NCBI GenBank assembly: GCA_002928735.1
Contig: PERL01000013.1
Coordinates: 38,511-102,510, forward strand
Reading direction: 5' to 3'
DNA from: Hyphomicrobium sp.
GTDB taxonomy: Bacteria; Pseudomonadota; Alphaproteobacteria; Rhizobiales; Hyphomicrobiaceae
Length of the DNA: 64,000 nucleotides
Positions 1 through 8,728 of this stretch are shown here, piece by piece. Position 1 is the first letter of the stretch. Each line of letters begins with the position of its first letter. The position numbers and the translations under genes are program-made. The notes under the pieces were generated by a model that was not told the DNA's origin, did no database searches, and saw only the letters and a list, made by a program, of their open reading frames with translations.

Positions 1-1
1 C

Positions 2-571
2 GGCTGCTCGATCGGACACAGCCGGCGCTGGCCGGGGACGATCGCGCTCGAACCGGCTGTGATGACCGCGCTTATCACGCAGATCGGGACGTGGGCTTAT
101 CATTCCGGCGTGCGGCGGCTGTTCATCGTCAACACGCATGTAACGAACTTCGCGCCGCTCCGGTGCGCGCTGGAAAATCTGCGCGCGACGTTCGATGATC
201 TGATGGTGTGCGTGATCAACACCGGGCAGATGACACCGCGGGTGAAGGCCGTCCACTTCGCCGATGGCGACGACTGGCACGCAAACGATGCGGAAACCTC
301 GCTCATGCTGGCGGTGGCGCCCGAGATCGTGCGCGAGGACGAGATCGCGGGCGCGGACGATCCGGACCGGACGGAGGGACTGGTGTTCTCGCACCCCGTT
401 AATCGGACCAGCAAGAATGGCGTCACGGGATATCCCAGCCGCGCGACGAAGACCAAAGGCGAAGACCTATTCGCCATGATGGTCGAGGACCTGTCGGACA
501 TGGTCCGGCGCGGGATGAGCGAAACACCCCCGCTCGACGCCTCCTATCACACGCCGTTTTCCAGCACCTGA
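2..571 (+). CDS. Creatininase-family amidohydrolase (5' truncated)
   Basis: The reading frame is open from the left edge, so the true start lies outside the window. About 189 C-terminal residues are visible. The first residues ([16 protein letters not shown]) and the stretch ending [15 protein letters not shown] resemble the creatininase fold, whose members are metal-dependent hydrolases of cyclic or linear amides (creatininase, MftE, ArfB). The N-terminal metal ligands cannot be seen. It ends 26 bp before a glutamine-synthetase-like gene on the same strand, so the two are probably co-transcribed and act on related amide or amine substrates. The exact substrate cannot be told from sequence. 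Family assignment is fairly sure, function is not. Confidence 0.75.
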   Translation, partial: GCSIGHSRRWPGTIALEPAVMTALITQIGTWAYHSGVRRLFIVNTHVTNFAPLRCALENLRATFDDLMVCVINTGQMTPRVKAVHFADGDDWHANDAETSLMLAVAPEIVREDEIAGADDPDRTEGLVFSHPVNRTSKNGVTGYPSRATKTKGEDLFAMMVEDLSDMVRRGMSETPPLDASYHTPFSST

Positions 572-597
572 TCACACGCCCAAAACCGGGGAACACG

Positions 598-1959
598 ATG
601 GCTCACGATCCCAAGCTCGATGCGCTGATGACGGATTTGAAGGCGCGCGGCGTCAAATATTGCATGGGCGCTTACGTGGATATTCATGGCTGCCAAAAGG
701 GCAAAGTGGTGCCGATCGATCATCTGCACCACATGGCGGCGGGATCGGAACTTTATACGGGCTACGCGGTCGACGGCATGGGGCAGGCGCCCAACGACGA
801 TGAGTTCGCGTCGATCCCGGATTTCGACGCGCTGGTGCAATTGCCGTGGGAGCCGAAGGTCGCGTGGATGCCGGCGGATATTCATTTCAAGGGGCAGCCC
901 TATCCGCTGTCGACGCGCGTTGCGTTGAAGAATGTGCAGGCGGAGGCAGCGAAGCTGGGGCTTGGTTTCAATCTCGGGATCGAGTGCGAAATCTTCGTTT
1001 TGAAAAAGATGCCGGATGGGTCGCTGGCGATCCCGAACCCGGACGATAAGCTGATCAAGCCTTGTTATGATATTCGCGGGTTCATGGGGAACTTCACCTG
1101 GCTCGACCGGATGGCGACGACGATCAACGATCTGGGGTGGGATCTCTATTCGTTCGATCACGAGGATGCGAACGGGCAGTACGAATTCGATTTCAACTAT
1201 GCGGACGCGCTGACGACGTGCGACCGGTTCACGTTCTTCCGCATGATGGCAAAGCAGTACGCCGAGGATCTCGGACTGCTCGCGACGCTGATGCCGAAGC
1301 CTTACGCCAACCGGACGGGTAACGGGGCGCATTTCAACATGTCGCTCTATGACCTCGAAACGAAGGCGAACCTCTTCAAGTGCAAGCCGGAGGATGACCC
1401 ACGTGGGCTTGGTCTGACGCCGATGGGGTATCATTTCATTGGCGGCGTTCTACGGCATGGGCGGGCGCTGTGTGCGACGTTCGCGCCAACGGTCAACAGC
1501 TACAAGCGGCTCGTGCGGCGCGGCTCGATGGCGACGTTTTCGTGGGCGCCGGTGTTCAATTCTTACGGGTCCAACAACCGCACGAACTCGATCCGCGTGC
1601 CGATGGGCGGCGGGCGGTGCGAGAGCCGAAACGCGGATGGCGCCGTCAATCCGTATCTGGCGGCGACGATGGCACTGGCGGCGGGATTGGAGGGTGTGCG
1701 CGAGAAGATCGATCCGGGCATGCCGAATGACGACAATCTCTATGAGATCAGCGAAGACGCGCGGCGGGCGCGGGGCATCGATTTCCTGCCGCAGAATTTG
1801 GACGAAGCGGTCGATGCGTTCGAGGCCGATCCGCTGGTCGAAAAGACGCTTGGGACGGCGCTGCGGGACGAGTTCGTTCGCTACAAGCGCGAAGAGTGGC
1901 GCGAGTATCACCTCTCGATCTCGCCGTGGGAGATCGAGAGGTACAGTCACCTGTTCTAG
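598..1959 (+). CDS. glnT: Type III glutamine synthetase / gamma-glutamylmethylamide synthetase-like ligase
   Basis: The 453-residue protein has a complete GlnA fold: an N-terminal beta-grasp region (about residues 15-105) and a catalytic domain with HEDANGQ near 187, TGNGAHFN near 241 and [10 protein letters not shown] near 298. These are the metal, glutamate and ATP-binding signatures. Length and the C-terminal WEIERY match the GlnT/GMAS branch, not GlnA type I. Members ligate glutamate to ammonia or to an amine such as methylamine using ATP. In a methylotroph the GMAS reaction (first step of the N-methylglutamate route) is plausible, but sequence alone does not separate GlnT from GMAS, and the symbol is tentative. 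It follows a creatininase-family gene by 26 bp, suggesting a two-gene amide/amine operon. Confidence 0.85.
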   Translation: MAHDPKLDALMTDLKARGVKYCMGAYVDIHGCQKGKVVPIDHLHHMAAGSELYTGYAVDGMGQAPNDDEFASIPDFDALVQLPWEPKVAWMPADIHFKGQPYPLSTRVALKNVQAEAAKLGLGFNLGIECEIFVLKKMPDGSLAIPNPDDKLIKPCYDIRGFMGNFTWLDRMATTINDLGWDLYSFDHEDANGQYEFDFNYADALTTCDRFTFFRMMAKQYAEDLGLLATLMPKPYANRTGNGAHFNMSLYDLETKANLFKCKPEDDPRGLGLTPMGYHFIGGVLRHGRALCATFAPTVNSYKRLVRRGSMATFSWAPVFNSYGSNNRTNSIRVPMGGGRCESRNADGAVNPYLAATMALAAGLEGVREKIDPGMPNDDNLYEISEDARRARGIDFLPQNLDEAVDAFEADPLVEKTLGTALRDEFVRYKREEWREYHLSISPWEIERYSHLF

Positions 1960-1971
1960 GTTGCGTTCGTT

Positions 1972-3735
1972 CTACTCGCTGCCGGCGGCGGGGACGGAGA
2001 CGAAGCTTTCGCGGGCGTGCTTGACGGCGGCGGGGTTGCGGTCGGTCGTGTAGTAGTCGCCCATCACCAGCACGTCCATGTCGGTGCGGTGGAAGCAGGA
2101 GATGGCCTGCTCGGGCGAGTTCACGACCGGCTCCTGCCGGTTGAAGCTCGTGTTCAAGATCACGGGGATACCGGTGATCTTGGCGTACTCCTCGATGACG
2201 CCGTAGTAGCGCGGGTTGGCCGAACGCTCGATGGTTTGAATGCGGCCGGTGCCGTCGACGTGGGCGGCAGCGGGAATAAGCGCGAGCTTATCGGGGTGGA
2301 TGCGCGGGGCAAGCGTCATGAAGGGGTCGGGCTGGGTGACCTCGAAGAATTCTTTCGAGCGCTCCAAGAGCACCACGGGGGCGAAGGGACGGAAAGCTTC
2401 GCGATGCTTGATCTTGGCGTTGATGAGATCCTTGATCTTGTTGTCGCGGGCGTCGGAGAGAATGGAGCGATTGCCCAACGCGCGCGGGCCCATTTCGGCG
2501 CGGCCCTGGAACCAGCCGACGATCTTTTGTTCGCTCAGATCTTTGGCGACCTTCTTCAACAGATCGGCTTCTTCGAACTTCTGATAGGTGAGCCCGGCTT
2601 TATCGAGGGCGGCTTTGATTTCCGCGTCGGTGAAGCCCTTGCCGTAGAAGGCGTGCGTCATCTCGAACGTGCGCGGGTTGCCGAGTGTCTGGTGCCAATG
2701 CCAGAGCGCGGAGCCCAACGGCGCACCGGTGTCGGAGGCGCAGGGGGGAACCCAGACGCGTTCGAACTTGGTGTCGCGCAGGATGCGGGCGTTGGCGACG
2801 CAGTTGAGGCCGACGCCGCCGGAGATGACGAGATTGCGCGAGGACTGGCGCTTTTCCATATCGCGGACGATGTGGAGGATGGTCTCCTCGATCACCGTTT
2901 GCAGGGCGTGCGCCATGTCGCGGTGGTGATCGGTCAGCGGGTCCTTGCGCGAACGCGGGGGCCCGAAGGTTTCGTAGAACTTCCACTTGAAGGGACGGAC
3001 GAGGCCGTGCGTGTCGAAGGAAATGTAATCGCGGTTGATGCGGAACTGGCCGTCGGGGCGCAATTCGATGAGGTCGCGCATCTTGTCGACGTAGGTCGGG
3101 CCACCACAGGCGGCGAGCGCCATAACGGTGCCTTCCTCGAAGACCTTGAAGCCGAGGTACTCGGTCACGCAGGTGTAGAGCATGCCGAGGCTGTCGAAGA
3201 AGTGGCTCTGCCAGACGCGTTCGAGCTTGGTGCCCTGGCCGATGTAGCCGGACGTGGACGTGTCGTCGCCGTAGCCGTCCATGACGAGGACAGCGGCTTC
3301 TTCGAAGGGGGAGACGTTGAAGACGGCGGCATGCGCATTGTGATGCGAGACCTGCACGATCTTGGGCACCTTGCGGTAGCCGTAGCGCTTGCCGAGGCCA
3401 AGCCAGAGGCGGAGCGGCAGGTTGACGATGGCGGAGGCCTGGACGCGGTGGGCGCCGGGGCGCAGGAGGTTAAGGCTTCCGGGGAGTTTGCCCGTGACGT
3501 TGTTGTAGAAGGTGGGGCGGAGACGGTCCATTTCCCACGGGGTCGTCAAAACGTCGATGTCGTCGAACGTCAAGCCGCTGTCGGCGAACAGGGCATCGAG
3601 GCATTGGGTGGGGAATTCGAGAGTGTGCTTCTGGCGGTTGAAGCGCTCTTCTTCCAGGATGTAGGCGGGCGCGCCGTTCTGGAGCAGCGCGAGGCCCGTG
3701 TCATGCGACTTGGTAACGATGCCTAGAATGTTCAC
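1972..3735 (-). CDS. NodU/CmcH-family carbamoyltransferase
   Basis: About 587 residues. The N-terminal part has the Kae1-like ATPase fold with HHNAHA near residue 131 and GGVGLNC near 307. The C-terminal part carries GPRALGNRS near 418 and REAFRPFAP, the hallmark of carbamoyltransferases that move a carbamoyl group from carbamoyl phosphate via carbamoyl-AMP to a hydroxyl group of a sugar or antibiotic. I chose GTG at 3735 because homologues begin with NILGI and a GGACGGG sequence sits 6 nt upstream. ATG at 3771 is an alternative, and the frame stays open to 4050. It converges on the glnT-like gene with a 12 bp gap. No glycan or antibiotic genes adjoin it, so the acceptor is unknown. Confidence 0.85.
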   Translation of the reverse strand: MNILGIVTKSHDTGLALLQNGAPAYILEEERFNRQKHTLEFPTQCLDALFADSGLTFDDIDVLTTPWEMDRLRPTFYNNVTGKLPGSLNLLRPGAHRVQASAIVNLPLRLWLGLGKRYGYRKVPKIVQVSHHNAHAAVFNVSPFEEAAVLVMDGYGDDTSTSGYIGQGTKLERVWQSHFFDSLGMLYTCVTEYLGFKVFEEGTVMALAACGGPTYVDKMRDLIELRPDGQFRINRDYISFDTHGLVRPFKWKFYETFGPPRSRKDPLTDHHRDMAHALQTVIEETILHIVRDMEKRQSSRNLVISGGVGLNCVANARILRDTKFERVWVPPCASDTGAPLGSALWHWHQTLGNPRTFEMTHAFYGKGFTDAEIKAALDKAGLTYQKFEEADLLKKVAKDLSEQKIVGWFQGRAEMGPRALGNRSILSDARDNKIKDLINAKIKHREAFRPFAPVVLLERSKEFFEVTQPDPFMTLAPRIHPDKLALIPAAAHVDGTGRIQTIERSANPRYYGVIEEYAKITGIPVILNTSFNRQEPVVNSPEQAISCFHRTDMDVLVMGDYYTTDRNPAAVKHARESFVSVPAAGSE

Positions 3736-4019
3736 GGCGATCCCGTCCGTTGCCCGTTTGAGAATCGACATCCGATACCGGGTTGAAGGCATTTGAACCA
3801 GACCGGACGCGCGGATGTCGCAGTGTGACGATTGGGTAGGCGTCACAGTCCATTGTTGAATTCCAGCCCGGGGCGTATCTGTCCACCCGAGAGCGGCAGT
3901 CACGTTAATTGTGTCTCGAGTTGCAGGTGGCAACACAGGCCGTGCGGCGGCTGACGACACGCGTGCGAGCGTGTAGCGTTGCAGACATTCGTTAAGATGT
4001 CCGGCGGGGACCATCCGGC

Positions 4020-4394
4020 ATGGAACTGAGGGAAATGCGGTTTGCGACAATTGTCGGAACCGAGGTGAAGGTGAAGGTCAATTCGGCCGCCGAGGCGAAA
4101 GCGGCGATCAAGGAATTGCGCCATAAGAAGAAAGAGGTCGGCCTGTTGAAACGGCGGGTGGCGGCCGAGTTGAAACGGGCGCGATCACTTGAAGCCAAGG
4201 CGGAGAAGGCGGCCGCCCGCAGCCGTCGGCAGAAGGGATTTTTTGCCGCGCTCGGGCGGTTGTCGTCGGCGTTTTCGGACGACGATCATTCCGAGGACGT
4301 GCAGCGGCTGGAAAAGGATCTGGGCCATACGGAGGAGATCCTGCATAATATCGACAGCTGCATCATTCAGCTGGAAGGCAAGCTTCTGACGTGA
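4020..4394 (+). CDS. Small coiled-coil hypothetical protein
   Basis: 124 residues, not recognised. After a short N-terminal beta-like stretch, residues about 20-75 are very rich in Lys, Ala, Glu and Arg with few Gly or Pro, consistent with a long helical coiled coil. A second acidic helix follows near 90-124. There is no signal peptide or membrane segment, so it is probably cytoplasmic. GGGGA about 10 nt upstream supports the ATG at 4020. Its stop lies 20 bp before the ThiS start, so the two may share a transcript. The long alternative frames on the other strand have no family signature. Coding status is likely, function unknown. Confidence 0.6.
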   Translation: MELREMRFATIVGTEVKVKVNSAAEAKAAIKELRHKKKEVGLLKRRVAAELKRARSLEAKAEKAAARSRRQKGFFAALGRLSSAFSDDDHSEDVQRLEKDLGHTEEILHNIDSCIIQLEGKLLT

Positions 4395-4414
4395 AGCGCG
4401 TGCAGGCGGACCCC

Positions 4415-4627
4415 ATGCGAGCCGACTCCATCTCTCTGACTGTCAACGGTGCGCCGCGCGAAACGCGGGCGGAGACGCTTGCGGAGTTTATTGCGGGTGA
4501 AGATTTCGGCGAGACGCGGGTGGCGACTGCGGTCAATGGCGCATTCGTGCCGGCACGCGCGCGCGCCGAAAGGCTGCTCGCAGCGGGCGACCGCGTCGAG
4601 ATCTTGTCGGCACGGCAGGGCGGGTAA
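4415..4627 (+). CDS. thiS: Sulfur carrier protein ThiS
   Basis: A 70-residue ubiquitin-like protein. It opens with a beta strand ending LTVNG, has the helix LAEFI, a central VATAVNGAFVPA strand pair and ends in the essential diglycine (ARQGG), which is adenylated and thiocarboxylated to donate sulfur for the thiazole ring of thiamine. ATG 4415 is preceded by AGGCGGA. A GTG at 4391 that overlaps the upstream stop (GTGA) would give 78 residues. ThiS normally sits with thiG, thiO or thiE, and none is present here, so it is an orphan in this window. A MoaD-type role cannot be excluded by eye, but the size and C-terminus fit ThiS best. Confidence 0.85.
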   Translation: MRADSISLTVNGAPRETRAETLAEFIAGEDFGETRVATAVNGAFVPARARAERLLAAGDRVEILSARQGG

Positions 4628-4630
4628 GAC

Positions 4631-5762
4631 TTACTCGATATCCTCGACGACCGCGCCGGTGCCGCCCTTGATGCGGGCCGACAACGTCGCTTGAATGAAG
4701 GGATCGATGTCGCCGTCGAGCACATCGTCGGGTGCTGTGGACTGTTCGCCGGTGCGCAGGTCCTTCACGAGCTGGTAGGGCTGCAAGACATACGAGCGGA
4801 TCTGGTGACCCCAGCCGATGTCCGTTTTTGCGGCCTGATCCGCAGATGCCTTCTCTTCGCGGCGCTTTAATTCCCGCTCGTACAGTTTGGCTTTCAAGCG
4901 CTTGAAGGCGACGTCTCTATTCTGATGCTGAGACCGGTGCTCCTGCGCAAAAATTACGATGCCCGACGGTTTATGGACGAGTCGGACGGCCGATTCGGTG
5001 CGGTTGACGTGCTGGCCGCCGGCACCGGAAGAGCGGGCGAACGAGATATCGACGTCGGACGGATTAATATCGACATCGATCGTGTCATCGATGACGGGGA
5101 AGACCTGCACAGAGGCGAAACTCGTGTGGCGGCGCGCGTTGGAGTCGTAGGGCGAGATGCGCACGAGGCGGTGGACGCCGCCTTCGGTTTTCAGCAAGCC
5201 AAACGCATTCTCCCCTTCGATTTCGAGCGTTGCCGACTTGATGCCCGCTTCTTCGCCAGGGCTTTCGTCGATGAGCTTGACCTTGAAGCCGCGGCGTTCG
5301 GCCCAGCGCATGTACATGCGCAAGAGCATGGACGCCCAATCCTGGCTTTCGGTGCCGCCGGCGCCGGCATGGACTTCGAGGTAGGTGTTCATGCCGTCGG
5401 CTTCGCCTGACAGCAAAGCTTCGACGCTGCGTTGCCGCACCTCATGATCGAGCTTGGCCAACAACGACTCCGCTTCGGCAACGGTTGCGTTATCGCCTTC
5501 CGCCTCGCCCATTTCGATGAGCGTGACGTTGTCGTCGAGTTCCTGCTGCATGCGCTTGAAATTCGTCAGCGATTTTTCCAGCGACTGGCGCTGGCGCATG
5601 ACCTTTTGCGCTTCGGCGGGCTTCGACCAGATGGCCGGATCCTCGGCGCGCCGATTGAGTTCGCCTAGGCGTTCTTCCGCTTGGTCCGGGTCAAAGATAC
5701 CTCCTCAGAAGCGCGAGCGCTTCTTGGATGCTATCGACGAGTTTTTGCGCTTCAGCGCGCAT
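4631..5762 (-). CDS. prfB: Peptide chain release factor 2, with programmed +1 frameshift
   Basis: RF2 releases finished peptides at UGA and UAA. The gene is read in two frames: a 23-codon first part from ATG 5762 ends at an in-frame TGA (5693-5691), and a +1 slip continues as DPDQAEERLGEL down to 4631, giving about 376 residues. The second part has SPY in place of SPF at the anticodon-like position, common in alphaproteobacteria, and the catalytic GGQ in SGAGGQHVNRTE. The slip site is AGGAGG-TAT-CTT-TGA-C, almost identical to that of E. coli prfB. An annotation as one continuous frame would miss the N-terminus. It lies downstream of mrcA on the same strand, a common alphaproteobacterial order. 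Confidence 0.97.
5690..5705 (-). promoter_or_regulatory. prfB autoregulatory +1 frameshift site
   Basis: On the minus strand the site reads AGGAGGTATCTTTGAC. An internal Shine-Dalgarno-like AGGAGG lies 3 nt before the slippery CTT-TGA. When RF2 is scarce the ribosome pauses at UGA, the anti-SD pull moves tRNA-Leu from CUU to UUU, and translation enters the downstream frame. This is the known RF2 feedback loop. Confidence 0.96.
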
Positions 5763-5905
5763 GGGGCATGCCTTTCAAATGACCTTCGGTCGGGAAGGGA
5801 GGGCGGGGAGTTGCCTCGCATATAGAGGCGCGTGCCGATCATGTAAACGCCGGGTGGGCGCGGCAGTCCGTTACGCCGCGGGATAAGTGGCGAGGGCGTT
5901 CAGCG

Positions 5906-8503
5906 TCACCAATCTGGCGGACGCGGTGGCGGGGGCGAGGGCGCATTGCCCGGGGGCGCGGACGTCGGCGCCCAGGCATCCGTGGTCGCGGAATAGCCAC
6001 CGGATCCTGCCGAGCCGCCCGGGGGTGTGGCGCTGGAGGGCGCTGCCGTGTCGCTGACCTGGAAGCCAATGATCGAATAGGCGTCATCGGGTTCTTCGGT
6101 CGGCTTGAAAGCTTCCATGATGGCCTGCGCGTCGCCTGGTCCGGCCCGCAGACCTGTTTTCAGGTTGATGCGCACAAGTTTCAGCCCCGGCGGAACGCGG
6201 AAGGGGGCGGCCGGCTCATCAGCCATGGCGCGCTTCATGAAGTCGCCGAAAATGGGGGCTGCGACGCCGCCGCCAGTGCGGCCCTTGCCCATGGGGCGGG
6301 GCGTGTCGAAGCCGACGAAGACGCCGACGACCATGTCGGGCGTGTAGCCGACGAACCAGGCGTCGCGCTCTTCGTTGGTGGTTCCGGTTTTGCCGGCGAT
6401 GGGCCGGTTCAAAGATTTCAAGACGGTTGCCGTGCCGCGCTGGACGACACCTTCCAGAATTGAGGTCATCTGATAGGCGCTGTGCGGGTCGATGATCTGC
6501 TTGCGATCATCGGGTATCTCGGGCTCGGGCTGCTCGCTCCAGGCCTCGGCCGTACAGCCGGTGCATTCGCGCGCGTCGTGTTTCCAGACAGAGCGGCCCC
6601 AGCGATCCTGGATGCGGTCGATGAGCGTGGCGCGTACTTGTTTGCCGCCGTTGGCGAGCATGCAATAGGCGGTGGCCATGCGCAGCAATGTGGTTTCGCC
6701 TGCACCCAGCGACATGGAGAGCACCGGGAGCAGATCATCGTAGATGCCGAAGCGCTTGGCGTATTCGGTGATGATCGGCATACCGACGTCCTGTGCGAGA
6801 CGCACGGTCATCTGGTTGCGCGATTTCTCGATCCCGACGCGCAGCGTGGTGGGCCCGAAGGATTTTTCCTTGTCGTAGTTCTCTGGCTTCCAGATGTCCT
6901 GGCCGGGGCCCTGCTCGATTTCGATGGGGGCGTCGAGGATGATGGACGTGGGCTTGTAGCCGTTGTCGAGGGCTGCGGCGTAGACGAAGGGCTTGAACGA
7001 CGAGCCCGGCTGGCGTTTGGCCTGAATGACGCGGTCGAACTGGCTCATGGCGAAGGAGAAGCCGCCCGCCACGGCGAGGACGCGGCCGGTGTGCGGGTCC
7101 ATCGCGACAAGGCCGCCGGCCACTTCGGGTATCTGCATCAACGACCAGACGCCATCCAGTTTGCGCGGGTCTTTGGGGGCGATGTAGATCACGTCGCCGG
7201 CAGCGAGAATGTCCGTGATCGCCTTCGGCGTCGCCTTTGTGGCGGGTACCTTGGCCCACTTCACTTCGGCCAGCGTAATCTCGACCGCTTCGCGATCCTT
7301 GGTCAGCGTGCCATCCTGCTGGCGCGAGGGACGCAGACCGACGACGGCTTTGTCCTTGCCGGCATCGAGCACGACACCCAGACGCCAGGGCAGGATATCG
7401 GAGGGGATATCGATGGCGCCGAGCGGCACGCCCCAATCGCCGGAAATGTCGATTTTGGCAACTGGGCCGCGCCAACCTTGGTCGCGGTCGTAACTGACGA
7501 GGCCATCGATCAACGCGAGGCGCGCCATTTCCTGCAGTCGCGGATCGAGCGTCGTGCGCACCGACAGGCCGCCGGCATAGAGCTTTTCTTCGCCGTACTG
7601 GGCATGCAGCGACCGGCGGACTTCTTCGGCGAAGTACTCGGCAGCAAAAATATGGGCGCCAGACTGGCGGAACTTCACTTCTAGAGGTTTGGCTTTGGCG
7701 GTGCCGGCCTCGTCGGACTTGATGAAGCCGTTGTCGGCCATCTGGTCGAGAATCCAATTGCGGCGCTCGACGGCTTTCTGGCGGTTGCGGAACGGATGAT
7801 AGTTGTTGGGCGCCTTCGGCAAGGCGGCGAGGTAGGCCGCCTCTTCGAGCGTGAGATCCTTCAGCTCTTTATTGAAGTAGTTGAGCGAGGCGGCGGCCAC
7901 GCCATAGGCGCCGATGCCCAGATAAATCTCGTTCAGATAGAGTTCGAGGATCTTGTCCTTCGAGTAGGCGCGCTCGATGCGGATGGCGAGGATGGCTTCC
8001 TTGATCTTACGATCGAAGGTCCGGTCGCTCGTCAGCAGGAAGTTTTTGGCGACCTGCTGGGTGATGGTGGATGCGCCCTGGATGCCGCCGCGGCCGGTGG
8101 CTTTGGTTTCGATGTACTTGATGGCGGCGCGGGCGACGCCCTGCAAATCGATGCCGCCGTGCTCATAGAACCGGGCGTCTTCAGCCGAGAGGAAGGCGGC
8201 GATGACGCGCTTGGGGATCGTGTTGATGGGGACGAAGATGCGGCGCTCGCGGGCGTACTCGGCGATGAGCGATCCGTCGTGCGCGTGGATGCGCGTCATG
8301 ACGGGCGGCTCGTAGCGCGCGAGGCTTTCGTAGTCGGGCAGATCCTTCGACGCTTCAAACAAAAGCCAGCCGACGGCAGCCGAGCCGGCCACGAATGCCA
8401 CCACGAACAACCCGAAGCTCCAGCCAAGGAACGTCAGCAGCAGACTCTTGCGGCGCCGCTTTTTCTTGGGTGCGGCTGGGGGCGGGTAAACGGGAGGTCG
8501 CAT
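5906..8503 (-). CDS. mrcA: Penicillin-binding protein 1A (bifunctional transglycosylase/transpeptidase)
   Basis: 865 residues. A short basic cytoplasmic tail (KKKRRRK) is followed by one membrane anchor (about 22-45). Next comes a GT51 glycosyltransferase domain with the catalytic Glu in SAEDARFYEHGG near 112 and the QGASTITQQ motif near 150, then a transpeptidase domain with SxxK (GSSFKP) near 500, SxN (SRN) near 562 and KTG (KTGTT) near 705. It polymerises lipid II and cross-links peptidoglycan in the periplasm. The tail of about 90 residues is rich in Pro, Gly and Ser. It lies between amiC and prfB on the same strand, 225 bp below amiC. The length fits Rhizobiales PBP1A. Confidence 0.95.
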   Translation of the reverse strand: MRPPVYPPPAAPKKKRRRKSLLLTFLGWSFGLFVVAFVAGSAAVGWLLFEASKDLPDYESLARYEPPVMTRIHAHDGSLIAEYARERRIFVPINTIPKRVIAAFLSAEDARFYEHGGIDLQGVARAAIKYIETKATGRGGIQGASTITQQVAKNFLLTSDRTFDRKIKEAILAIRIERAYSKDKILELYLNEIYLGIGAYGVAAASLNYFNKELKDLTLEEAAYLAALPKAPNNYHPFRNRQKAVERRNWILDQMADNGFIKSDEAGTAKAKPLEVKFRQSGAHIFAAEYFAEEVRRSLHAQYGEEKLYAGGLSVRTTLDPRLQEMARLALIDGLVSYDRDQGWRGPVAKIDISGDWGVPLGAIDIPSDILPWRLGVVLDAGKDKAVVGLRPSRQQDGTLTKDREAVEITLAEVKWAKVPATKATPKAITDILAAGDVIYIAPKDPRKLDGVWSLMQIPEVAGGLVAMDPHTGRVLAVAGGFSFAMSQFDRVIQAKRQPGSSFKPFVYAAALDNGYKPTSIILDAPIEIEQGPGQDIWKPENYDKEKSFGPTTLRVGIEKSRNQMTVRLAQDVGMPIITEYAKRFGIYDDLLPVLSMSLGAGETTLLRMATAYCMLANGGKQVRATLIDRIQDRWGRSVWKHDARECTGCTAEAWSEQPEPEIPDDRKQIIDPHSAYQMTSILEGVVQRGTATVLKSLNRPIAGKTGTTNEERDAWFVGYTPDMVVGVFVGFDTPRPMGKGRTGGGVAAPIFGDFMKRAMADEPAAPFRVPPGLKLVRINLKTGLRAGPGDAQAIMEAFKPTEEPDDAYSIIGFQVSDTAAPSSATPPGGSAGSGGYSATTDAWAPTSAPPGNAPSPPPPRPPDW

Positions 8504-8728
8504 GCGTTCCGGGATTGGCCGTTTGCGTCACTCTAGGCTGACACGCGGGCGATGGGGCCTAAGTCGTTCTGGCACTCAATTGTTTGGCTTGAATAGACGA
8601 CTTGCCGCAACGCAGCAATGCCGGTGGTCCAGGTTGTCACCATAGCATGAATTGTGGCGTCACGTCGTCGGGGCCTTCGCGCGTGGGGCACAGGATATGC
8701 GTTCGTCCCTGCATAGTCCGTTGCTCCG

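Noticed and set aside
2017..3726. 569-codon open frame antisense to the carbamoyltransferase
   Set aside because: Valine/glycine/aspartate-rich shadow without ribosome site or family signature; the minus-strand gene has full catalytic motifs.
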